NCBI GenBank assembly: GCA_963575745.1 | Contig: CAUYUJ010015953.1 | Span: 181,832-245,831 of the forward strand | Source of the DNA: Prorocentrum cordatum | Lineage: Eukaryota > Sar > Dinophyceae > Prorocentrales > Prorocentraceae | Length of the DNA stretch: 64,000 nt | Direction of reading: 5' to 3' | Shown: piece after piece, positions 10,615 through 21,640 of the stretch | Numbering within the stretch: the first letter of the stretch is position 1 | How the letters are laid out: every line of letters starts with the position of its first letter | Program-made: the position numbers and the translations under genes | The notes under the pieces: model-generated | What the model was told of the DNA's origin: nothing | The model's database searches: none | The model's input: only the letters and a program-made list of their open reading frames with translations

Positions 10615-11300
10615 TTGTCGTCGTCGTCTTCCCTCCTCCCTCGTCGTTGTCGTCGTCGGCGCCGCCGTCCTTCCTGCTTCTTCGTCGTTCGCGTCGTCGC
10701 CGTCCTCAGGTCCTCCCTCGTCCCTCGTCGTTGTCGTCGTTGTCGTCGTTGTCGTCGTTGTCGCCGTTGTCGTCCTCCCTCCTCCCTCGTCGTCGTCTTC
10801 GTTGGCGACGTCGTCGTCGTCTTCGTCGTCGTCGTTGGCGTCGGCGTCGTCGTCGTCTTCGTTGTCGTCGACGTCGGCGTCGTCGTCGTCGCCGCCGTCG
10901 TCGTCGTCGTCGTCATCGTCGTCGTCGTCGGCTTCGTTGACGTCGTCGTCGTCGTCGTCGGTGTCGCCGTTGTCGTCGTCGTCGGCGTCGTCATCGTCGT
11001 CGTCGTTGTCATCGTCATCGTCGTCGTCGGCGTCGGCGTCGTCGTCGTCGTCGTCGGTGTCGTCGTCGTCGTCGTCGGCGTCGTCGAAGTCGTTGGAGAC
11101 GTCGTCGGTGTCGTCGTAGTCGCTGTCGGCGGCGTCGTCGTCGTCGTCGTTGTCGCTGTCGTCGTCGGCGTCGCTGTCGTTGCGAAGTGCCATTTTGTAC
11201 TCACCGTCACGGTCTTAAGAGATTTTGCGAACCAAGTTGCGGGTGGGTGGGTGGGATGTTTGCGCGAGCAGTGGAGTGGACAACTCATTGCGAACAGACA
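9690..11300 (+). repeat. (TCG)n repeat module, copy 2
   Basis: First unit of a two-copy tandem. GGGTTTCGCAACACTG lies at 10031 here and at 11641 in the next unit, a spacing of exactly 1610 bp. Order: CTCCTTTCTAA start, TTTCGGGTATGTAAATCA, CG-alternating flanks, (TCG)n core at about 10365-11190, AAGTGCCATTTTGTACTCAC, and CAAGTTGCGGGTGGG. It is intact where copy 1 is interrupted. The long frames across the core are triplet by-products. Confidence 0.88.
9813..9836. repeat. Perfect 10-bp-arm hairpin
   Basis: Arms AGGGGGGCCG and CGGCCCCCCT around a GTAT loop, inside module copy 2. The corresponding site in copy 3 (about 11420-11445) has lost part of the symmetry. Confidence 0.7.
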
Positions 11301-11304
11301 TGAA

Positions 11305-12860
11305 TTCTCCTTTCTAAAAAGAGACTCTCCCCCCGGCGTTATCGTCCCCTCCTTTTCGGGTGTGTAAATCATGTATGATTCTGGCCACATGTCCATCCTA
11401 AATATGAACTTACACTGTCCCAGGGGGACCAGGATCGCCCCCCCTTAGATTTCCTCGTTAAAAAACGATACACGAGGACACCTTTTGTTCTAACAGAACA
11501 CTTTTTCGCGAATCCCTGGCAAAACATGGGACGAAGTGCACACGCGCGCGTCGTCGCGCGCGCATGCCGAAATCCTTCAAAAACCTTCGGTGTCGGAAGG
11601 ATTTTGCAATCGAGTTTCCAAACAAACTTACAACAACACAGGGTTTCGCAACACTGATTTGCTAAAAAAAGCTTACGCGCGAGCTCTTGCGACATCTTAA
11701 GGAAAAAAATGGTTTTTCAAGATTTTCACAACATGCAGCCAGGCGGGCTTCGCGCGCGCGCATGTCGAAATCTGTCGAACGCCCTTGCGCGTGTGCCGAC
11801 GCGAGAACCCTTCCTGCAAAAATGGGACGAAGTGCAGACGCGCGCGTCGTCGCGCGCGTACGCCGAAATCCTTCAAAACCCGTCGGTTTCGGACGGATTT
11901 CAACATCGTGTGTCCAGAAAACATACAAAAACACAAGGCTTCACAACACGGATTTTCAGCAAAAGCGTGCGCGCGCGCTCTTGCATCGTCGTCGTCGTCG
12001 TCGTCCTCGTCGCCGTCCTCCCTCCTCCCGCGTCGTCGTCGTCGTCGCCTACGTCGTCCTCTGTCTTTCCTCGTGTTCGTCGTCGTCGTCCTCTTTGGCG
12101 TCGTGGTCGTTTCCGTCGTCGTTGTCGCCGTGGTCGTCCTTCCTCCTCCTCCCTCGTCGTCGTCGTCGTCCGTCGTCGGCGTCTCGTCGTCGTCCCTCCT
12201 ATTTCGTCGCCGTCGTCGTCGTCGTCGTCGTTGTCGTCGTCGTCTTCCCTCCTCCCTCGTCGTTGTCGTCGTCGGCGTCGCCGTCCTTCCTCCTTCTTCG
12301 TCGTTCGCGTCGTCGCCGTCCTCCCTCGTCCCTCGTCGTTGTCGTCGTTGTCGTCGTTGTCGCCGTTGTCGTCCTCCCTCCTCCCTCGTCGTCGTCTTCG
12401 TTGGCGACGTCGTCGTCGTCTTCGTCGTCGTCGTCGGCGGCGGCGTCGTCGTCGTCTTCGTCGTCGTCGACGTCGGCGCCGTCGTCGTCGCCGCCGTCGT
12501 CGTCGTCGTCGTCGTCGTCGGCGTCGTTGACGTCGTCGTCGTCGTCGTTGTCGTCGTTGTCGTCGTCGTCGGCGTCGTCATCGTCGTCGTCGTTGTCATC
12601 GTCGTCGTCGTCGTCGGCGTCGGCGTCGTCGTCGTCGTCGGTGTCGTCGTCGTTGTCGGCGTCGTCGAAGTCGTTGGAGATCGGTGTCGTCGTAGTCGTT
12701 GTCGGCGGCGGCGTCGTCGTCGTTGTCGCTGTCGTCGTCGGCGTCGCTGTCGTTGCCAAGTGCCATTTGGTACCCACCGTCTTGGTCTTAAGAGGTTTTG
12801 CGAACCAAGTTGCGGGTGGGTGGGTGGGATGTTTGCAAGAGCATGGAATGTGTCAAATCA
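11305..12860 (+). repeat. (TCG)n repeat module, copy 3
   Basis: Second unit of the tandem. It has the same flanks as copy 2 and a shorter triplet core at about 11985-12760, followed by CCATTTGGTACCCACCG and CAAGTTGCGGGTGGG. Confidence 0.88.
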
Positions 12861-12864
12861 TGTG

Positions 12865-13065
12865 TAAAAAACAGTTACACCTCATAGATTGCACCCTGCA
12901 AATTACAGCCCATACGCCGCTGCATCCCATAGATGCACCCCATCGGTTGATACCCATAAGTCGAGATTACACCCCAAACGTACGCTGCACAACACGATAT
13001 GCACCAATAGATCACACCCCATGTGCTGCGTTAAGCCCGAGGGCATGAAACATTAAATGTCACAC
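12865..13065. repeat. Short degenerate GCACCCCATAGA-type repeats
   Basis: Variants of GATTGCACCCCATAGA repeat with irregular spacing. Related GATTGCACC and GAATTGCACCCC phrases occur beside module copies 1 and 2 (about 3260-3285 and 9675). Confidence 0.5.
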
Positions 13066-13274
13066 TTTCGGCACGAACAATTACATTGCTTCCGCCAACC
13101 ATCATTATTTCTTGTCTAGTTGGTCGATTGTACGTCCTGCAGGGATAGTAGTGCCGTCGCTACTGGGCGACATACGCTGTGTACGGGTCCATGGCGCACT
13201 GAGCGCAGCTTCTGCTTGCACGCAGCTTATTGGTGTCTTGGTTGTTGCGCCCGTTTGAAGACATATACTTGCCG

Positions 13275-13470
13275 CCCTGGGGTCCATTCGGTTGCAACTC
13301 CGTCGAGGTCAAATTCTTACTTTGCCTTGGTCCGAAATCCGGTTTAATGGTTTATACCGTTCATTCCGGTTTAATGCCGCTTAATCCGCGGCCTAATCTG
13401 GCGTAGCAGCCTTCAAATGGGGCTAATGTTTTGCTACTCCTTCGGCGAAGACCTCACAGCAGTTGCCTCT
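13275..13470 (+). repeat. Dispersed GGTTTAATCCGGC-containing repeat, copy 1
   Basis: Starts with GGTTGCAACTCC and AGGTCAAATT, then irregular CCGGTTTAAT / CCGCTTAATC units, then GGGGCTAATGTTTTGCTACTCC. The same order occurs at 21395-21640. Confidence 0.75.
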
Positions 13471-13625
13471 TCAGGTCTACGATCCAATCCTGCAGATGGC
13501 ACATCACCACCACCACCCTGCCTGGCAGAGGACATCCTGTGCCCCAGGACGGTGCGTGGCCTCGGCCAGACGTGCGTATGGCGTACGCACCGTCAAAGGG
13601 ACCTGGATGTCCCTGGCCAGGCATC

Positions 13626-13669
13626 CTCCACATACATACATACATACATACATACATACATACATACAT

Positions 13670-13708
<39 letters not shown>

Positions 13709-13765
13709 CACACAGACACACACAGACACACATGTACATACATACATACACACATACATACATAT
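13626..13765. repeat. (CATA)n, (CAGA)n and (CACA)n tract
   Basis: Tetranucleotide runs in series: CATA to about 13670, CAGA to about 13707, then mixed ACAC/CATA. A short (TA)n tract follows at 13780-13798. Confidence 0.92.
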
Positions 13766-13954
13766 GTCTAGAACTCAGTATATATATATATATATATACG
13801 TATGCATTCATAAAAAAATAAAACACGTACGCCCTCCAAGATGGATTGTTCCTGGGCCTCAGGGGCAGACGGCGGTGAAGACATTACCACTGCGAGCCAG
13901 CGATTTTATACACCGCCGCCGTCCCTGCAGGCACATGCAGAATTCCTCGGAGGG

Positions 13955-14120
13955 CGTCTGTGCGTATCTACTGTGAAGACCTTGCGGCTGGCGCCGCCGA
14001 CCCTGAAGGCGGGACCTCCTCCAGGACCCCCGCTGGCGACCCCAGGGGGACCCCAGGGGGGGCGGGGTGGTAATCTGACCCGGGACCCTTCCCAAGACCG
14101 CCCCCACCCACAGAGGGGAT
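13955..14120 (+). repeat. Dispersed repeat shared with 39005-39175, copy 1
   Basis: GACCTTGCGGCTGGCGCCGC, then CTGAAGGCGGGACCTCC, CCCGCTGGCGACCC and a C/G-run-rich tail. The same order is found near 39 kb. Confidence 0.7.
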
Positions 14121-14149
14121 CCCCCCCTTGCCCCCCCTGCCTGTGTATG

Positions 14150-14300
14150 ATATATATATATATATACACATACTTATATGTGTGTACATATATGTATATA
14201 TAAATGTGGATATATATAGAGAGAGAGAGAGAGAGAGAGGTATGTGTATATCTATATGTAAATATGTATGTTTACATATATATATACATATGTAAAGATC
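14150..14300. repeat. (TA)n and (GA)n tracts
   Basis: TATATA blocks separated by a GAGAGA run at 14218-14239 and by ATGTATG phrases. Confidence 0.85.
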
Positions 14301-14481
14301 GCCGCCCCCCCGTCATGGTCACTCGCCAGCGTGTCGCAGCACTCGCGTGGTTCCCCGAAACCACCACAGGCTGGTGCCATCTCTATCTCCCATTGTCCCA
14401 CATCCGTGATTATATGGTCCTTGGCACGCGTACCTCTTGTATTGTGTATCTATATATTTATAGAGAGAGAGAACAAACAAA

Positions 14482-14483
14482 CC

Positions 14484-14546
<63 letters not shown>

Positions 14547-14552
14547 AACATC
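14482..14552. repeat. (CAA)n array
   Basis: Nearly pure AAC triplets, which read as poly-Gln, Asn or Thr. From about 14560 to 15610 no gene was recognised. Confidence 0.95.
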
Positions 14553-15623
14553 GTTGCGTGCAGGACTCTGCGCGGCCTCGGCCAGGAAGGCGTCCACAGC
14601 ATCTCAGGGGCCCAGATGGCTCTGGCGGGGACCTGTGGTGCCGGGCGTGGCGAGGTTCTGCGGCGGCCGCGCGGCCGGGCCTGCCCTGCGGTGGCGGGAG
14701 AGCTCGCCCTGCCGAGCCGGGGGCGCGGGGTGCGGCGGCGGTGGCCGTGCCTCTCAGACTGTTTGCTGCTGCTGCTCTTCCCCTCCCCCCGCGTGGGGCT
14801 CAGGGCTGGGCCTCCCTCAGGAGGGAAAACACATACAGAAAATAGTCGTCGATTATCTGGGAACTATGGAAAATACAGGAAGTGGAGGGGAAACCGACAC
14901 AAAGAAACTATGGGGAATAAGGGGAATCTTTTGATTCTGTCGTCATTTCATTGTGTGTCCCTGGGCGCCTTCACTCCTTCGCTGGGAAGGGTCGCGGTTG
15001 TCACAATTGTGCCCCCCTTGGTTCTCGGGGTGAGGATCTTCCTTGCTGCATGACGGCGCGCAGACTGCTGTAGTGCCGAGTCCGACCAGTCTCCCCCTCT
15101 GCCCTCCTCTCTCCATTCCTTGTCACGGGGCGAAGATCTCGCGCTTGTGCGTGCAAGGGTTTAGCGTGCTCCAGGCTTCTTTCTGTTTGGGACGGGGCTA
15201 GGACGAGGATAGCTCCGTTCCGGAGCGCTGCAGGGCGCTCCCAGGTTCTGGAACGCTCTGAGAAGGCCGCGGCGCCCGAGACATCCCTCGGATGCTGGAC
15301 TTCAGGGATTCGATCTATCCTCACCCGAGGTTGTCCTCCTCCTGGCTTCGTCATACTGTTCTCGTGCCTTCCACATGCCGGCCGCCAATCGGCGCGAAGC
15401 TCGGGGGGCCCCCCCCGGGCGGCCGCTCTTCTCCGCGCGCGCGCGCGCGCCAGGACGTGCTGGCCTGCCTGGCGAACTTCCTGCGAGGCCGCCCCGGCAG
15501 CGGGGGTGGGCGGGCCAAGGAGAGGCGCGCACGGGGGCGCGCGCTGGAGCCGTGCGCTGCCAGAGGCCAGCAGGTCCGAGGCGGGGACTCGTCCAGAACT
15601 CGGAGGGGGTGGAGGAAATTGGT

Positions 15624-15825
15624 ATGATGGGCCTGTTGTCCACCACCACCACCAGAAGTGAAGGGGGAAGGAGGACGAGGAGGAGGAGGAGGGGGAGGAC
15701 AAAGAGGAGGAGGAGGAGGAGGAGGACGACGAAGCGGAGGAGGAGGAGGAGGAGGAGGAGGAGGAGAACCCCCTCCCCCTCCAACTTCTGGTGGTGGTGG
15801 TGGTGGTGGAAAACAGGCCCATCAT
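15624..15825. mobile_element. TIR element with triplet core, family C copy 1
   Basis: Inverted ends ATGATGGGCCTGTT / AACAGGCCCATCAT continue inward through CCACCACCACCACCAGAAGT and its complement, around a (GGA)n core. The same ends occur at 34075-34208 and 45136-45325. It is non-coding and most like a MITE. Confidence 0.7.
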
Positions 15826-15885
15826 GGTACCCATATCCGCTACCCTTCCCTCGATTTCCCCCGCCTGGGCCCCTTACATCAGCTT

Positions 15886-16015
15886 TTGGCGCTCCGCGCG
15901 GATTTCTTGGATCCGCGCCTGGCCCCCCGGCGGCGCCTCTGGCGAAGCCTCTGGCGCGCTCCGCACGCCAGGGAGTGGGTCCAGCGCGGATCCAAAAATC
16001 CGCGCGGAGCGCCAA
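15886..16015. mobile_element. 130-bp palindromic TIR element
   Basis: Ends TTGGCGCTCCGCGCGGATTT and its complement are nearly perfect for about 34 bp, with GGATCCGCGC inside. The outer flanks CAGCTT and CAGTTT may be a 6-bp target duplication with one mismatch. Confidence 0.7.
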
Positions 16016-16275
16016 CAGTTTATGTTTATGTGCTTCTTTCTTCTTCTATTAAGGGGCCCTCGTCGCCACCTCTGGATCTGCTTCTGAATTCTGGTGAGAG
16101 CGCACTCCGGGAGAGGCCCCTTGGCCCCAGGGGTGGCTCCACGGGCCCCAGGGGGCGCCAGGCCGGGGGAGAGAGGCTGAGGGGGGCCTCCTGGGCTGCA
16201 GCCGAAGCGCTGGCCTGTGGGCCGCTTCGGCTTCAGGAGGGGCTCTGGTCTTCAGGCCGCTCCTCAGACCTCGTG

Positions 16276-16433
16276 TTGAGTCGCGCACGCCCTCTACAAT
16301 GGGGAAGTTCAAAACTTCTCTAAAAATATTCAGGGGACGACTTTTGGACGATGCTTGCGTAAATTTGGCATATGTTCGGGATATGCTTTTTGCTCGTTCA
16401 AAATCCGCCTGTAGGGGGACAGGCCCGACCGAA
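16276..16433. mobile_element. TIR element, family A copy 1
   Basis: The left end TTGAGTCGCGCACGCCCTCT pairs with the right end CCGCCTGTAGGGGGACAGGC followed by CCGAC. The inside is AT-richer than its surroundings and includes GGGGACGACTTTT. Other copies are at 16917, 20001, 25443 and 41481. Confidence 0.65.
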
Positions 16434-16649
16434 AATCCAGTTGGGCGCAAGGCTGGGGGCGCCCCTCGGGCTGCAGCCAGGGCGCTGGACTGTGGGCCGC
16501 TTGGGCTGCGGGAGGGGCCCCGGTGCCCGGGCCGCGCCCCAGGCCCAGAAGTCGCGGCACCCGCTCGTGGCCGAGAGGCAGCCAGAGCGCCGGGCGGGGA
16601 GCCGCTTGGGGCTTCGGGAGGAGCTTTTGGGTTTCCAGACCGCTCGCCT

Positions 16650-16752
16650 CCTCCTCCTCCTCCTCCTCCTCCTCCTCCCCCTCCTCCTCCTCCTCCTCCT
16701 CCTCCTCCTCCTCCTCCTCCTCCTCCTCCTCCTCCTCCTCCCCCTCCTCCCC
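16650..16752. repeat. (CCT)n array
   Basis: Nearly pure CCT triplets. The Pro, Leu and Ser frames here are by-products. Confidence 0.95.
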
Positions 16753-16916
16753 CCACGTCCTTCTCCGAGGATAAATCCGCCCCAGAGCGTCCCAGCACAC
16801 TCTCAGGGCGCGGCTCCTGGGATCCAGACGCCGGGGAACCCGACTCGTGGCCGAGCCCTGCCGTGGCCGGAGCAGCCGCCACCGTTCCCTGCGTGGCGCT
16901 CCCGCAGCGCAGCAGG

Positions 16917-17181
16917 AGGTCGGGCAGGTCCCTCGACAGGAGGGCAGTGCAAGAGGAGTAACGCATTACACGGGGACGTTTTTAGTTTACATGTATATGT
17001 GTACATGTTTGTGTACCTAGAGTGTACACACACATATATATATACATGTATATAATGGTATATATATATATATATGTATGTGCGCAGTTCAAACTGAATG
17101 TGGATGTATGTTCACTTACTGTTTGGCCATGCTTTTATTGTTCGTCCAAACACTCCGCCCGTAGGAGGGCAGGCCCGACCG
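16917..17181. mobile_element. TIR element, family A copy 2
   Basis: Left end AGGTCGGGCAGGTCCCTCGA and right end CGTAGGAGGGCAGGCCCGAC are inverted. The interior is longer than in other copies because of ATGTATATG and (TA)n expansions at about 16985-17085. Confidence 0.6.
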
Positions 17182-17638
17182 ACACGTAGCACGATGGCTG
17201 CATGGCCACCCCTGGCAGCACCCCGGAGGGCGGGGGCGCCTCCCTCGGGGGCCGCCCGCGCGCGCGCTCCCTCGGGGGCGCCGCGCTCCGCAGGCCGCTG
17301 GCGCGCGCGCGCGCGTCGGTCCGGGCGCCCTTCCCGGCAGCAGGCGAAGCCTCGCTGCGCTCGGCGGCGCTCCTCCCCGCATGCCCCGCGCTCGGCACCG
17401 CGCGGGCGTGTGTGTATTTTTCTCCCCCGGCGACACCTGGAGCGCCTGGCAACCAAAGGCACGCACGGAGCCGAAAAAGATGCACAGGGCATTGGACGTC
17501 AGAGCGACGGCGAGGGAATGCCCGGCGTCGCAGCCTCTTCGCACGGCTCCCTGCGGACCGATGCCGCTCGGAGCCCCGCCGCAGAGCACGTGCAGTCGTG
17601 GGCGGGACACGGGTGCCCCGCGCGGGACAGCTCCATGC

Positions 17639-17796
17639 TTACCAGCCTCGAACGTATCCCTATCCCTAAGATTGACACGTCAAAAGGCGATGACAATCTT
17701 AGGGATTCGCCCTCAAAACATAAGGGAATCCCTAAGATTGGAATCGTGATGAGGAGGTGCCCAGCATAGGGATAGGAATATGTTCCAGGCTGGTAA
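17639..17796 (+). mobile_element. 158-bp TIR element, family B copy 1
   Basis: Ends TTACCAGCCTCGAACGTATC and its near-perfect complement at the right are followed by internal AATCTTAGGGAT palindromes. It is flanked on both sides by CATGC, a 5-bp target-site duplication. A copy of exactly the same length lies in opposite orientation at 44860-45017. No coding capacity; a MITE by structure. Confidence 0.88.
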
Positions 17797-18523
17797 CATG
17801 CGACCGCGCATCCACTGGATCGCACCCCAGAGTCCAGGCCGCGAGGGCGTGGCTGCGGATGCCTCCGCCGCCCGTGGTGAGTCCGGGGCCCCAGTGTTGT
17901 AGTCCCATGGGGTGCTGGATTTTGGCAGTGGCGTCGGACCTCGGGGATGTTCGGGTCCACGCGCGCGGGGGCTCGAGGCCGAGGGCATCTCTTTGGGGGG
18001 GCTGGGCGGCCCCTGGCTCAGGGTGCAGTCGAGCGGGCCCTCGGCCAGGCGAGCGGCAGTCGGATATGGACGGGTCTTGGGCTCCCCAGCAGGGCTTGGG
18101 GCTCGGCGACTCTTCTCCAATCGGCGTGCGGGCGTCCGGCCAGAGGCATCGAGATGCGCCGAATTCAATCGCCGTGCGCCTCCAGGCAAGTCCAGGGGCG
18201 TCCAGGCAAGTCTGGAGAGCTCGTGGAAGCTCCAGCGCGACTCGAAGGACAGCAGGAACCGGTCAGCCCTGAACGACTTGCATGAGCGCGAGCTGCGGGC
18301 GAGCGGGGGCGATCCCCAGGGGCGGGGCGGGGCCCACGCACGGCCCCTCGAAGGCGAGTTCGATGTGCGTCTTCAGCCTTGTGCTCGTCGCGCGCGTCGG
18401 CGGCCTTCGGCTCGCGTGGGACGACGTGACCGCGGGCTGTCTCCTCGGTCTCTCGTGCACGTGTCCGCGCTTGGGCGAGCCTTCGCGTGCACGCTCGGGC
18501 TCGCCGTCGTCTCCACTGCCTCC

Positions 18524-18675
18524 TCCTCCTCCTCCTCCTCCTCCTCCCCTCCTCCTCCTCTCTCCCTCCTTCCTCCCCTCCTCCTCCTCCTCCTCCCCTC
18601 CCCCTCCTCCTCCTCCTCCCACCTCCTCCTCATCCTCCTCCTCCGCCTCCTTCTCCTCCTCCTCCTCCTCTGCCT
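18524..18675. repeat. (CCT)n array
   Basis: Imperfect CCT triplets with CCCCT interruptions. Confidence 0.9.
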
Positions 18676-18830
18676 GTGCTCGTCTCTGAGTGCGCTGCCT
18701 GCCTCAGTCGCACGCTCGCAGTGCCCTTCTGCTCGCGCTGGTAAAAGGGATGCGGCGAGAACGAGACCTCGCTGCAGTCAGTCCTTCCCGGAACCCCGGA
18801 GACGCTCAACCAGTTCGCGTCGCATGCCTC

Positions 18831-19020
18831 AGGGGCGGCCAAGAAGGGGGTGATGAATACGGGGGGGGGATGTCATGGCGTGGGCATGATATTTCCCGAG
18901 ATTTCATGGCGCCTCTTCTTATTTCATTACGTCCTTGGCCCCCCCCCCTGGGCCGCGCACATGCCCCTGGCCATGATGTGCCCCCCCCCCTCTTGGATGC
19001 CCCCCTCCCGGCCGCTCCCG
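18831..19020 (+). mobile_element. 190-bp TIR element, family D copy 1
   Basis: Left AGGGGCGGCCAAGAAGGGGG pairs imperfectly with the right end, and GATGTCATGGC pairs with its complement. The centre contains TGGCGCCTCTTCTTATTTCA. A copy of the same length is at 44055-44244. Confidence 0.75.
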
Positions 19021-19479
19021 AATATCGGTTGTGGCGTAGAGCATGCGTACACGCGCGAGGGCGATCGACGGCGCGACTTTCCGTTTCACGAATCTTGGGT
19101 GCGATGGGGGAGGAGCGCGTCGAGGCGCGCGACCGTGGGCACGGCACAGTACTGTGTGCCTGGTTCGAGATCGTAGGGTGTTGGCGCGCATGTTGTGTGG
19201 ATAGGTCGAGGTAGGAGGAGGGGTACGAGTTGGGCAGGAGGGAGAGCTGGAGGAGACGTTAATCTATCCAGCCCGTTCGAGTGAGCGAATCAGCTGGCCC
19301 CGCCCACCCCCACCCCCCTCCCATGAATAATGCCAATGCTGGCGCAACAGAATATTGGGACTGGCGCATGCTCCCACCTGGCGAACGGAGGTGGCTCGCG
19401 CGCCGCCATTCTTCCGACGACGTGGCGGGGGGAACACGCTACGCACCGGCGGCGGCAGACACTCCACAGCATACTCGAG

Positions 19480-19620
19480 ACACATTCGGGGAGGCCCGGA
19501 GACCCTACGGGAGATCATGCGGGAGTCCATGCGGGAGACCACGCGGAATATCGCACGGCAGACCAGACGGAAGACCATGCGGGAGACCACGCGGGAGACC
19601 ATTCCACACCAGAGACCACA
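19480..19620. repeat. 12-bp minisatellite
   Basis: Degenerate ATGCGGGAGACC units, about 11 copies. The sequences on either side (19030-19480 and 19620-20000) show no gene I can support. Confidence 0.7.
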
Positions 19621-20000
19621 CAGGAATGCATGGGCCGCCAGCCGCACAGGTGGAGGCACGCACGGGCCTCGCACAGGCGGAGTCCGCGCACAGGCCCCAT
19701 AGGATGCCGAGCCGTGGCCGCGCACGGGCGGACGCAGACTCCTCGGACGGCTCCTGCGGGGCAGTGCCGAGCGCACGAGACGGCCCCCTCGCGCGCGGCC
19801 ACCACGTCCGATGGGAGCGGGGACGGCAAAAATGGGGGGCCACATGCGAACCCTACCCCTAACCCCCACGATTTCTGAGGGGGAGGGTGGGGTTCACTTC
19901 GCTCGGGCTGCCTGCCTGCCTGTCTGCTTCGCCTCCCCCTCGGCCTCGTGCAGGCGTGCGCATCGCCCGCCGTCTCTATCACGGGCCACGGGAGCTACGC

Positions 20001-20172
20001 TGAAGTCGGGCCTGTCCCTCCACAGGAGGAGCATTCAAACATAGTTATATACAACAAAGTACGGGGACGATTTTCTATTATGGTTTAACATATTTTCCCA
20101 TTTGGGGATATTTTTCCGGTATTTGTCCTTTCTCGTCCCAAATCCGCCTGTAAGGGGACATGCCCGACCTAA
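20001..20172. mobile_element. TIR element, family A copy 3
   Basis: Left end TGAAGTCGGGCCTGTCCCTC, right end CCGCCTGTAAGGGGACATGC then CCGACCTAA. The AT-rich interior has GGGGACGATTTTC and AACATATTTTCCCATTTGGG. Confidence 0.75.
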
Positions 20173-20587
20173 GGGCACTACGCTGCGAGCTTGCCAGTTC
20201 GCAGGTCGGCTCGCGTGGTGTTTCCAGAATGCCTCGCGGCCTTTCGTGCCACATGTTCGAGGCTGCCGCGGTCCATCGAGGGGTGGCGCACGAGCCCGAG
20301 GCAGGCCGCGTTTGCACAGGACGACGTACATGCAGTCACACGCTTCGGAGCTGTCTGGGCGAAGCCTGAGTCGATCCAAGGTCTGTTGGGCGACGAAGCG
20401 ACTTGGCGGTCGTATTTCAAACCTTGGTGCAGTATTCTTTGACTGCTCTGCCTCTTTCCCTCGTCTCCCTTCCCCTCCCCCCCGCTCCCTCCCTTTCCCT
20501 CCCCCTCCCCCCTTCCCAGGCTGTCTGCTGTCTTCCGCATCTTGCCCATGGTCTGCCATCGAGCCGCCTGCAGTGCAGTCGACTATT

Positions 20588-20761
20588 GAAGAGGCCTGAC
20601 GGCCGGTGCCGCCGACCCTGATCGAAAGGGCTAGGAGTGGGGGGAGGAAGCGGAGGAGGAGGAGGAGGAGGAAGAGGAGGAGGAGGAGGAGGAGGAGGAT
20701 GATGAGGAGGAGGAGGAGGAGGAGGAGGAGGAGGAGAGGGCCTGCAGTGCAGTCGACTATT
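20588..20761 (+). mobile_element. Short insertion with (GGA)n tail and 22-bp target duplication
   Basis: GCCTGCAGTGCAGTCGACTA plus TT is repeated perfectly at 20566-20587 and 20740-20761. Between the copies is a 152-bp insert that starts GAAGAGGCCTGACGG and ends in a GGA-rich run. A long perfect direct repeat with a simple-sequence 3' tail suggests target-primed retroposition (SINE-like). The end coordinate includes the second copy of the duplication. Confidence 0.6.
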
Positions 20762-20871
20762 CAACACGTCCTTGCTTCGTCTGCATGTGCTGCTTGTGCC
20801 CCGCGCGCCGGCGCCTGCCGCAACGGACCCTGCCACTGCGCCTCCTGGGCGCGGCTGCTGTCTGCCCGTCC

Positions 20872-21039
20872 GTCACCACCCACCAAACCACCCCAACCCA
20901 ACCCGAAGGCCTCAATTTACCCTCCATTTCCAGTGGGGGGGGGGTCCAGGAGCATCGAAAAAACACATATGGAGCCCATACCCCCCCCAACCCGAAATTC
21001 GGGTCTTCGGGTTGGGTTGGGGTGGTCTGGTAGGTAGTC
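20872..21039. mobile_element. 168-bp TIR element, family E copy 1
   Basis: Left end CCAAACCACCCCAACCCAAC plus CCGAAG is the complement of the right end CTTCGGGTTGGGTTGGGGTG plus GTCTGG. Imperfect flanks GCCCGTC and GGCCGTC may be target duplications. The second copy is at 22256-22600. Confidence 0.78.
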
Positions 21040-21394
21040 AGGCCGTCGCGGTGCGTCGGACGTCAGTCGTTGCGCCGCTCCCGCCTCCCCCCCTCCTCCG
21101 CGAAGCAGTTTCGGGCGACGTCCACGCGGCCCCTGGGCGGAAGCAGCATGGAGCCCGCTCGCGCCGGGCCGCGCTTCCGCTTCCGGACGACCCTGCGAGC
21201 GAAAGGGTACGGCAGAGGGGAACAATTCGTGGACCCTCCCCCGTTTCCCCCCAAAAGCTCAAAGTTGGCACGCGCGGGACAGGCTGCAGTCGAAGTGCAG
21301 CTCGTTCAGCCCACCAGAAACATTGATCATGGGGGTGGGGGAGCATGGACAGATCAATGCTGCATGCTTTCGCCAATGTCTTCCGAGGCCTGTA

Positions 21395-21640
21395 CGTTCG
21401 GATGCAACTCCTGGGAGGTCAAATTTTGATTTTGCCCTGGTTCAAAATCCGGTTTAATCTGGCTTACTCCGGCTTGATCCCGCTTAATCTGGTTTAAGCT
21501 GCGTAATCCCGCTTAGTCCGGCTCCATCCTGCTTAGTCCCAGGCCCACTCCGGCACAACAGCTCCCAACTGGGGCTATAAATCCTCCTTACTCTTTCCGG
21601 CGAGAACCTCCCAGTAGCTGCTTCCTACTGCACGGGCCGC
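21395..21640 (+). repeat. Dispersed GGTTTAATCCGGC-containing repeat, copy 2
   Basis: Same order as 13275-13470: GATGCAACTCCTGGGAGGTC, CCGGTTTAATC/CCGGCTTACTC units, then GGGGCTATAAATCCTCCTTA. This copy has more internal units. Confidence 0.75.
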
